Source: Oscillospiraceae bacterium (GTDB taxonomy: Bacteria > Bacillota > Clostridia > Oscillospirales > Oscillospiraceae). From it: a stretch of DNA of 34,251 bases. The position numbers and the translations under genes are program-made. Under the pieces are notes generated by a model. The model saw nothing but the letters and a program-made list of their open reading frames with translations. It made no database searches and had not been told where the DNA came from. Location: contig SVKX01000016.1 in the NCBI GenBank assembly GCA_015068225.1, positions 1 through 34,251 of the forward strand, in the 5' to 3' direction. This document shows positions 14,191-21,097 of this stretch, one piece after another. Positions within the stretch are counted from its first letter, which is position 1; every line of letters starts with the position of its first letter.

Positions 14191-15570
14191 ATGAAAAAGA
14201 TTATTGTGTCAGATACCACGCTTCGCGTTTCCTGTGAGGCTGCAAAAAACCCGCTATCCTTCCGGGAGCGGCTAAACATTGCCGCCAAGCTGGAGAAGGC
14301 AGGCGTGGATGCCATCGAACTGCCCGCCCTGTCCGGTGGCAAGGAAGATGCTGTGGTCTGCCGCACCATCGCCAATTCTGTTGCATGCAAGGTTTGTATC
14401 CCGGCCGGCAGCAGCCTGCAGGAGCTGGAAGCCGCATGGAATTGCATCTGTGACGCTGCCGCGCCCTGCATTCAGGTGATCCTGCCGGTATCCACCGTTC
14501 AGATGGAATACATGTATCATTTGAAGTCCCCGAAAATGCTGGAAAAAATCGCCCAGCTTTGCAAGGCCGCATCCGAGCTGTGCGCCGATGTGGAATTTGT
14601 GGCCAAGGACGCCACCCGTGCAGAGGCCGATTTCGCCGCTTCCTGCTGCAAGACCGCCGCAGAGAACGGCGCTGCAGCTGTAACCATCTGCGATGACAGC
14701 GGCATCTGCTTCCCCGAGGAATTGGCCGCTTTGGTAGCGCAGGTCAAAGAAAGCTGTGACGCAAAGGTATTCGTCCAGCCCAGCAACGGCCTGAATATGG
14801 CTGCCGCCTGCGCGGTAGAAGCTCTGAAAGCCGGTGCTGACGGTGTAAAGACTGCCGCAGGCGCAAAGGATTACCTCAGCGCCGACACACTGGCCGACAT
14901 TCTCCGGGCAAAAGGCGACGCGCTGGGTCTTGCATCCTCTCTGGATGTGACTGCTATCCACAATATTATTTCCGGCATTTCGGATGATGCCGCCGCTCCC
15001 GTCAGTCAGGAAACAGCATACAGCAGCGACAGTCTGACTCTGGACGCCGGCTGCACACTGTCTGATATTGCCGCCGCAGTGGGTTCTCTGGGTTATGAAT
15101 TGTCCGATGAGGACATTGGCAAGGTATATGCAGAATTCCGTCGAGTCAGTGAGCGCAAGGCAAGCATTGGCTCCCGGGAACTGGAAGCGATTATCGCCAC
15201 TGCCGCTATGCAGGTGCCCTCCACCTTCCATCTGGTAAACTATGTGGTAAACTCCGGCAACATTATCACCGCCACCGCCAATATAACCCTGGAAAAAGAC
15301 GGCGAGAAAATGAGCGGTGTCAGCATTGGCGACGGCCCTATCGACGCTGCGTTCCATGCCATTGAGCAGATCATCGGTCACCACTATGAGCTGGATGACT
15401 TCCAGATCCAAGCCGTTACCAAGGGCAGAGAGGCTGTGGGCTCTTCTATCATCCGCCTGCGGGCTGACGGAAAGCTCTATTCCGGCAACGGAATCTCCAC
15501 CGACATTATCGGTGCCTGCATCCGCGCCTACATCAATGCCCTGAACAAGATCGTTTACGAGGATAAGTAA
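14191..15570 (+). CDS. 2-isopropylmalate synthase homologue without metal ligands (probable pseudoenzyme)
   Basis: The 459-residue protein has the two-part plan of LeuA: a TIM-barrel HMGL-like domain (about 1-260), then a helical linker and the C-terminal LeuA regulatory/dimer domain (about 340-459). The catalytic signatures are eroded. DTTLRDGEQ reads DTTLRVSCE, so metal-binding Asp is Val13. The HxHND metal site (VHCHNDLG in the family) reads VQPSNGLN, so both His are gone. The NGIGERAGN segment is absent. By contrast the regulatory domain is well kept, with IGDGPIDAAFHAI, VTKGREAVGSS and STDIIGACIRAYINALN. That domain binds leucine in true LeuA. I infer a regulatory or scaffold role, perhaps leucine sensing, rather than isopropylmalate synthesis. 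The leader carries a Leu T-box, GGTGAGGT precedes ATG 14191, and the ligase fusion follows after one base. Confidence 0.8.
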   Translation: MKKIIVSDTTLRVSCEAAKNPLSFRERLNIAAKLEKAGVDAIELPALSGGKEDAVVCRTIANSVACKVCIPAGSSLQELEAAWNCICDAAAPCIQVILPVSTVQMEYMYHLKSPKMLEKIAQLCKAASELCADVEFVAKDATRAEADFAASCCKTAAENGAAAVTICDDSGICFPEELAALVAQVKESCDAKVFVQPSNGLNMAAACAVEALKAGADGVKTAAGAKDYLSADTLADILRAKGDALGLASSLDVTAIHNIISGISDDAAAPVSQETAYSSDSLTLDAGCTLSDIAAAVGSLGYELSDEDIGKVYAEFRRVSERKASIGSRELEAIIATAAMQVPSTFHLVNYVVNSGNIITATANITLEKDGEKMSGVSIGDGPIDAAFHAIEQIIGHHYELDDFQIQAVTKGREAVGSSIIRLRADGKLYSGNGISTDIIGACIRAYINALNKIVYEDK

Positions 15571-15571
15571 T

Positions 15572-18025
15572 ATGAAGCTTTCATTTTCCACCCGGAATGT
15601 ATCTGCGGAGTCTTTCCTTACCCTTTGCAATAAGACCGCCCAGTACCGTTTTTCCGGTTTTGAAGTTTACGATGCTGCCCTGGAAAAGGCGCAGCATGAT
15701 GACAGCATTTTCCATTCTGCTGTGGCTGCAGGTGCCCGAAGAAAGCTGGTAAACCGCCATATTGCCATTTCCGCTCTGACCTATCCTGCCATGATCACCG
15801 CCGGCACTGCACCGGAGGAGATCGCAGAGTATGTGGAAATGGCGGCAGCTGCCAATGCTGAAAATGTGATATTGCAGTTTGATGCGCTCCCCTCTTTTGA
15901 TGAACTGACTGCCGTGCTGACCCCTGCTGTAAAGCGGGCGGAGCACTTTGGCATTATGCTGCTGCTGGAAACCATGGGCGAGCTATCCCACACAGCCAGA
16001 GTGCTGGATGTGATCAATCTCTTTGGCTCTGCCGCACTGGGCGTGTGCTGGAATATCCGCCAGTCTTACTTTGTGGGCAATGAAACCGCCGACAGCACCA
16101 TTCAGACCCTGGGGTCTTACATCGGCTATGTACGCCTTGGTGACCGCAAGGGGAACACCGATGTGCTCATCGGCGATGGCGAGCTGCCGGTGCAGGAGTT
16201 TATGAATGCCCTGCGATCTTTGAATTACGACGGTTTTGTCTGCGTAGATTGGAATGATGAGATCTCCTCCGAGGACATCGTACTTACCCATTTTGAAAAC
16301 TTTATCAGCAAGACGGTATCTTCCCGCCGCAACGATAGACCGGTCTATTATAACCGCAGCCGCACCGGAACCCACCCCTGGAAAAAATATGATGTCCTGG
16401 ACCTGACCTTTTCTCAGGTGCTGGATGAAATGGTGGACCGGTATCCGGACCAATATGCCTTTAAATACACCACCCTTGATTATACCCGGACCTATTCCCA
16501 GTTCCGGGACGATGTCGACAAGGTGGCGGCAGCTCTGATCTCTCTGGGTGTCAAGCCCGGCTATCATGTGGCCATCTGGACTACCAATGTTCCCCAGTGG
16601 TTCCTCACCTTCTGGGCAACGGTGAAGATCGGCGCAGTTCTGGTCACCGTCAACACCGCCTACAAGATTCATGAGACCGAATATCTGCTCCGCCAGTCCG
16701 ACACCCATACTCTGGTTATGATCGAAGACTGCAAGGATTCCAACTACAAGCAGATCATGGAAGAGCTTTGTCCGGAGCTGAAGAATCTCACCCCCGGTCA
16801 GCCCCTGTATTCCAAAAAACTGCCCTTCCTGCGGAATGTGGTAACCGTTGGCTTCCAAATGGGCGGCTGTCTGGAATGGGAGGAAATGCTGGACCGCCAC
16901 ACCATGGTACCCAGAGAGGAAGTTCGCCGCCGGGCTTCTGCCGTGCAGCCGGATGATGTGTGCAACATGCAGTACACCTCCGGTACTACCGGCTTCCCCA
17001 AGGGCGTTATGCTGACCCACCGGAATATCGTCAACAACGGCAAGATCATCGGCGACCGGATGGATATGTCCACTGCTGACCGGATGATGATTCAGGTGCC
17101 CATGTTCCACTGCTTCGGCATGGTGCTCTCCATGACCAATATGATGACCCACGGCGGCACCATGTGTCCCATGCCCTACTTCTCCCCCAAGTCCAGCCTC
17201 GCCTGCGTTAACGATGAAAAGATCACCTGCTTCAACGGTGTTCCCACCATGTTTATCGCCATGTTTAACCACGCCGATTTTGCAAAGACCGACTTCTCCC
17301 ATATGCGCACCGGTATTATGGCAGGCGCAAACTGCCCGCCGGAGCTGATGCGACGGGCGGCGGCTGAAATGAACATGACAGAGATCATCAGCGTTTACGG
17401 CCAGACGGAGGCCTCTCCCGGCTGCACCATGGGTGAAGTCAACGAGGATCTGGACCACCGTGTGGAGACCGTAGGCACTGCCTTCCCCGGCGTGGAATGC
17501 CGGATCATCGATCCGGAAACCGGAGAGGAACTGCCGGACGGCCAGAACGGCGAATTTGTAGCCAGAGGCTACAATATCATGAAGGGCTACTACAAAATGC
17601 CTAAGGCCACAGAAGCCACCATCGACAAAGACGGCTGGCTCCACAGCGGCGATATCTGCTGCCGGACCCCCGACGGCTACTACAAGGTCACAGGTCGGCT
17701 GAAGGATATGATCATCCGCGGAGGCGAAAACCTGTACCCCAGAGAGATCGAAGAATTCTACCTGACCCATCCGAAGATCCGGGATGTGCAGGTGGTGGGC
17801 GTTAAGGATGACCGCTATGGTGAGGAGGCCTGCGCCTGGATCATTCTGAAAAAAGGCGAAACTTCCGATGAAGAGGAAATGCGCCAGTACGGAAATGACC
17901 ATATGGCAAAGCATAAAGTGCCCCGGTATTTCCTGTTCGTTCAGGATTTCCCCATGAACGCCGCCGGAAAGATTCAGAAATTTAAGATGAAGGCACAGTC
18001 TGAGGAGATTTTGGGACTGGCATAA
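15572..18025 (+). CDS. Fusion of a xylose-isomerase-like TIM barrel with an AMP-forming acyl-CoA ligase
   Basis: The 817-residue protein joins two unrelated enzymes in one frame. Residues 1-245 look like a sugar-phosphate isomerase/AP-endonuclease-2 barrel: LLLETMG keeps a Glu, but the later metal sites read VCWNIRQ and VRLGDRKG where Asp and His are usual. From about 275 it is an ACSF2/FadD-like ligase. P-loop YTSGTTGFPKG is near 467, YGQTE near 610, and HSGDICCRTPDGYYKVTGRLKDM precedes the hinge. The C-terminal Lys lies in NAAGKIQKFK. The ligase should make an acyl-AMP and then an acyl-CoA. Under a Leu T-box I infer isovalerate as substrate. ATG 15572 is one base after the upstream stop. 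No terminator separates it from the next promoter. Confidence 0.85.
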   Translation: MKLSFSTRNVSAESFLTLCNKTAQYRFSGFEVYDAALEKAQHDDSIFHSAVAAGARRKLVNRHIAISALTYPAMITAGTAPEEIAEYVEMAAAANAENVILQFDALPSFDELTAVLTPAVKRAEHFGIMLLLETMGELSHTARVLDVINLFGSAALGVCWNIRQSYFVGNETADSTIQTLGSYIGYVRLGDRKGNTDVLIGDGELPVQEFMNALRSLNYDGFVCVDWNDEISSEDIVLTHFENFISKTVSSRRNDRPVYYNRSRTGTHPWKKYDVLDLTFSQVLDEMVDRYPDQYAFKYTTLDYTRTYSQFRDDVDKVAAALISLGVKPGYHVAIWTTNVPQWFLTFWATVKIGAVLVTVNTAYKIHETEYLLRQSDTHTLVMIEDCKDSNYKQIMEELCPELKNLTPGQPLYSKKLPFLRNVVTVGFQMGGCLEWEEMLDRHTMVPREEVRRRASAVQPDDVCNMQYTSGTTGFPKGVMLTHRNIVNNGKIIGDRMDMSTADRMMIQVPMFHCFGMVLSMTNMMTHGGTMCPMPYFSPKSSLACVNDEKITCFNGVPTMFIAMFNHADFAKTDFSHMRTGIMAGANCPPELMRRAAAEMNMTEIISVYGQTEASPGCTMGEVNEDLDHRVETVGTAFPGVECRIIDPETGEELPDGQNGEFVARGYNIMKGYYKMPKATEATIDKDGWLHSGDICCRTPDGYYKVTGRLKDMIIRGGENLYPREIEEFYLTHPKIRDVQVVGVKDDRYGEEACAWIILKKGETSDEEEMRQYGNDHMAKHKVPRYFLFVQDFPMNAAGKIQKFKMKAQSEEILGLA

Positions 18026-18062
18026 CTCTTGGGAATAATGCATAAATTTTCTTGTCAGGTTC

Positions 18063-18091
18063 TTGACAAAATGCCCAACGGGTGCTACAAT
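18063..18091 (+). promoter_or_regulatory. Promoter of the isoleucine T-box unit
   Basis: TTGACA (18063-18068) and TACAAT (18086-18091) are 17 bases apart, starting 37 bases after the preceding stop codon. Confidence 0.85.
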
Positions 18092-18097
18092 AGCTTC

Positions 18098-18383
18098 AAA
18101 TTTCATAGAAAAGCGATGACGAAGACGGATCTGGCATAACGTTTCTCAGAGAGCCGGGGATGGTGGAAGCCCGGCAAACAACTACCATGATCTTATCACT
18201 TCCGAGCTGAAAGCCCCAAAGCGCAAAATGCAAGTAGGGTTTTCCGTGAATGCTGCGTGAATGCATAGGGCTTGTTGGAGCCCGAAGAGCGGTATGGGGA
18301 AACCTGTACAATTTGAGTGGTACCGCGGGAATTGTTTTTACAAGACTCGTCTCAAAGGAATTTGAGACGAGTCTTTTTATTTT
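18098..18383 (+). promoter_or_regulatory. T-box leader, isoleucine-specific
   Basis: GATGACGAAGACGG near 18114, AGAGAG near 18149, the apical stem CCGGG/CCCGG around GATGGTGGAAG and the T-box sequence AATTTGAGTGGTACCGCGG at 18310-18328 define the class. The specifier at 18195-18197 is ATC (Ile), followed by ACTT-CCGAGC exactly as in the Thr leader. It should respond to uncharged tRNA-Ile. Its 3' half (GCTGCGTGAATGCATA near 18261) nearly repeats that of the valine leader, so the two leaders share a recent ancestor. Confidence 0.92.
18342..18383 (+). terminator. T-box terminator of the isoleucine unit
   Basis: Perfect 15-bp stem, 18342-18356 with 18361-18375, around a GGAA loop, followed by TTTATTTT. 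Confidence 0.92.
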
Positions 18384-18419
18384 ACAGCGTATCAGTATCT
18401 ACCGAAAGGAGCAAACGAA

Positions 18420-20687
18420 ATGAAACCGAACACAACCATGCTTCAGCTTTCTGAGATCGCCGCCCGTATTAAGGAAATGCGCGAAATTATGGGCTGGACT
18501 GCCGCCGAAATGGCTGAAAAAACAGACGTAACTGAGCAAACCTATCTGGTTTACGAAAGCGGCAGCATTGACATTCCGTTTAGCTTCATACATAAATGCG
18601 CTCTGGCCTTTGATGTGGAAATGATGGAGCTGCTGGAGGGCCGCTCTGCCCGTCTGACCAGCTATACCGTCACCCGTAAGGGCGGTGGTCAGAAAACCGC
18701 GCAGGAAGATGGCATTGACATTACCAATCTGGCTCCCAAATTCCGCAACAAAATCGCAGAGCCCTACTGGGTCCGCTACGAATATGATCCCACTCAGCAG
18801 AATAAGCCCATTCATCTGGCTACCCACAGCGGTCAGGAATTCGACCTGATCATCAGCGGCAAGCTCAAGGTGCAAATCGGCAAACATGTGGAAATCCTCA
18901 GCGAAGGCGACAGCATCTATTATGACTCCTCCACCCCCCATGGCATGATCGCTGTGGATGGGCAGGACTGTGTGTTCTGCGCTGTGGTCCTTCCCGGTGA
19001 GAAAACCCAGGAAGAGGCTGTCCGCGGCAGCATCGTTGCTGCAAAATCCTCCGCGCCGCTGGTATGCGAGAAATTCGTTGACACCACAGAGGATGATAAC
19101 GGCGCGCTTCAGAGCATTGCGTTCAAGAATACAGAAACATTTAACTTTGGCTTTGATGTAGTAGATGAGATCGCCCGGCGCTATCCCGACAAGCTGGCAA
19201 TGCTCCATCTGGACAAAAACAAGGTCGAGCGCCGCTTTACCTTTAAGGACATTAAGGACTATTCCAACCAGACTGCCAACTATTTCACCTCTCTTGGCAT
19301 CAAGAAGGGCGATAAGGTCATGCTGGTGCTGAAGCGGCACTATCAGTTCTGGTTTGCCATGGTGGCGCTGCACAAGCTGGGCGCTGTGGCCATTCCCGCC
19401 ACCAATCAGCTGAAAGAGCACGACTTTGTATATCGCTACAATGCCGCCGGCGTTTCTGCCATCGTCTGCACATCTGACGGTGACACTGCCGATATTGCCG
19501 CTGCAGCAGCGAAAAAGTGCCCCCAGGTGACCACCAAGATCATTGTTGGCGCGGCAAAGGAAGGCTGGCACAGCTTTGATGAGGAGTTTAAGCTCTTCAC
19601 CCGTCACCTGTCCCGTCCGGAAGACGCCTCTGCAGGCGACGACACTGCCCTGATGTTCTTCACCTCCGGCACCACCGGAAACCCCAAAATGGCCGCTCAC
19701 AAGCACACCTACGCCCTGGGCCACTATGTAACCGCCAAGTACTGGCACTGCTGCGAGCGGGACGGCCTGCACCTGACCATCTCCGATACCGGTTGGGGCA
19801 AATCCCTGTGGGGCAAGCTCTATGGCCAATGGCTGTGTGAAGGCGCGGTATTCGTTTACGATTTCGACCGCTTTGACGAAAATGACATTCTCCCCATGTT
19901 CGCCAAATACAATATCACCACCTTCTGCGCGCCGCCCACCATGCTGCGCATGCTGATTCGGGGCGATCTGAGCAAATATGACTTAAGCTCCATCCACCAT
20001 ATGACCACTGCCGGCGAAGCGCTGAATCCTGAGGTGCATAAGCAGTTCAAGGCCGCCACAGGCCTGGAGATCATGGAAGGCTTCGGTCAGACCGAAACTA
20101 CCCTTGCCATTGCCAATCTGGTGGGCACCGTTCCCAAGATCGGTTCTATGGGCAAGGCATCTCCCCAGTTTGATCTGGATGTGGTAGACCCCGACGGAAA
20201 CAGTGTGGCCCCTGGCGAGGTTGGAGAGATCGTCATCCGCACCGGCAACGGTGTTCCCTGCGGTCTGTTTAAGGGGTACTATCTGGACGAAGAAAAAACC
20301 CAAGAGGCTTGGTATGACGATGTTTACCACACCGGTGATACCGCATGGCGGGATGAGGACGGTTACTTCTTCTATGTCAGCCGGATCGATGATGTGATCA
20401 AGTCCTCCGGCTACCGGATCGGACCTTTTGAGATCGAAAGCGTCATTATGGAGCTTCCCTATGTGGTAGAGTGCGGCGTTTCCGCCGTTCCGGATCCCAT
20501 CCGCGGTCAGGTGGTCAAGGCAAGCATCGTGCTGACCAAGGGCACTGCTCCTTCTGAGGAACTGAAAAAGGAGATCCAGAACTACGTAAAGGTCAACACC
20601 GCTCCCTATAAGTACCCCAGAGTTGTGGAATTCCGGGAATCCCTGCCCAAAACCATCAGCGGCAAGATCCAGCGAAACAAACTGTAA
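18420..20687 (+). CDS. HTH-cupin-acyl-CoA ligase fusion (isoleucine unit)
   Basis: The 755-residue protein carries three domains. An XRE-type helix-turn-helix occupies about 12-72 (WTAAEMAEKTDVTEQTYLVYE). A cupin spans about 105-195, with GDSIYYDSSTPHGM at 163-176. An AMP-forming ligase of the medium-chain (ACSM-like) group fills about 215-755. The ligase shows FTSGTTGNPKM near 414, DTGWGKSLWGK, EGFGQTE, YHTGDTAWRDEDGYFFYVSRIDD and the catalytic Lys in SGKIQRNKL at the end. HTH-cupin proteins are normally stand-alone repressors or activators that bind small molecules. Here the same fold is attached to an enzyme, so the protein may both activate an acid and control transcription. Under an Ile T-box I infer 2-methylbutyrate as substrate. 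AAAGGAG precedes ATG 18420. Confidence 0.88.
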   Translation: MKPNTTMLQLSEIAARIKEMREIMGWTAAEMAEKTDVTEQTYLVYESGSIDIPFSFIHKCALAFDVEMMELLEGRSARLTSYTVTRKGGGQKTAQEDGIDITNLAPKFRNKIAEPYWVRYEYDPTQQNKPIHLATHSGQEFDLIISGKLKVQIGKHVEILSEGDSIYYDSSTPHGMIAVDGQDCVFCAVVLPGEKTQEEAVRGSIVAAKSSAPLVCEKFVDTTEDDNGALQSIAFKNTETFNFGFDVVDEIARRYPDKLAMLHLDKNKVERRFTFKDIKDYSNQTANYFTSLGIKKGDKVMLVLKRHYQFWFAMVALHKLGAVAIPATNQLKEHDFVYRYNAAGVSAIVCTSDGDTADIAAAAAKKCPQVTTKIIVGAAKEGWHSFDEEFKLFTRHLSRPEDASAGDDTALMFFTSGTTGNPKMAAHKHTYALGHYVTAKYWHCCERDGLHLTISDTGWGKSLWGKLYGQWLCEGAVFVYDFDRFDENDILPMFAKYNITTFCAPPTMLRMLIRGDLSKYDLSSIHHMTTAGEALNPEVHKQFKAATGLEIMEGFGQTETTLAIANLVGTVPKIGSMGKASPQFDLDVVDPDGNSVAPGEVGEIVIRTGNGVPCGLFKGYYLDEEKTQEAWYDDVYHTGDTAWRDEDGYFFYVSRIDDVIKSSGYRIGPFEIESVIMELPYVVECGVSAVPDPIRGQVVKASIVLTKGTAPSEELKKEIQNYVKVNTAPYKYPRVVEFRESLPKTISGKIQRNKL

Positions 20688-20756
20688 GCGCCCTTGCGCA
20701 AACCTCTGTGTCCACAGCTTGCGTGCATTTGTTTTGGTCATAATTACAAAATTATA

Positions 20757-20786
20757 TTGACATTTTTTAGGCAGATATGATATAAT
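20757..20786 (+). promoter_or_regulatory. Promoter of the valine T-box operon
   Basis: TTGACA (20757-20762) and TATAAT (20781-20786) are 18 bases apart, both full consensus. Confidence 0.88.
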
Positions 20787-20792
20787 CCAATC

Positions 20793-21069
20793 CATAAAGG
20801 CATTGACGAAGAGGGCAAAGGTTACCTTCGCTTCAGAGAGGCGGCGCCTGGTGAAAGCCGCTGCGAAAGGCCATTTGTTTGTAGCTTCCGAGCCGGAAGG
20901 AAGAAAGGGCAATCCCCCGAGTAGAACCTTCCCGTGATTGCTGCGTAAATGCATACGGCTTGTCAGAGCCTGAGGGGCACGGATTCCGTGCAATTTGAGT
21001 GGTACCGCGGGATATAAGTAATTATAGCTCGTCTCAAAGAATCATATCTTTGAGGCGGGCTATTTTGTT
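20793..21069 (+). promoter_or_regulatory. T-box leader, valine-specific
   Basis: GACGAAGAGGG near 20806, AGAGAG near 20836, an apical stem GCGGC/GCCGC and the T-box sequence AATTTGAGTGGTACCGCGG at 20992-21010 define it. The specifier at 20881-20883 is GTA (Val), followed by GCTT-CCGAGC in the same register as the other leaders. It sits before the second HTH-cupin ligase, the aminotransferase and the oxidoreductase genes, so those genes should be expressed when tRNA-Val is uncharged. Confidence 0.92.
21026..21069 (+). terminator. T-box terminator of the valine unit
   Basis: A 15-bp stem with G-U pairs, 21026-21040 with 21047-21061, is followed by ATTTTGTTTT. Its arms resemble those of the isoleucine terminator. 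Confidence 0.87.
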
Positions 21070-21097
21070 TTCCGCCTCGCACAGGAGGAACTTAAAC

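Noticed and set aside
14191..15570. Functional leuA annotation
   Set aside because: The overall fold matches, but the metal-binding Asp and both His of the active site are replaced, so the gene symbol was withheld.
15983..18106. Open frame of 707 codons on the minus strand
   Set aside because: Antisense to the TIM-barrel/ligase fusion, His/Gly/Val-rich, no motif, and no ribosome site at its start.
20999..21097. 33-codon N-terminal extension of the valine-unit ligase
   Set aside because: It would be translated from the T-box sequence and terminator; ATG 21098 has AGGAGG and aligns with the paralogue.
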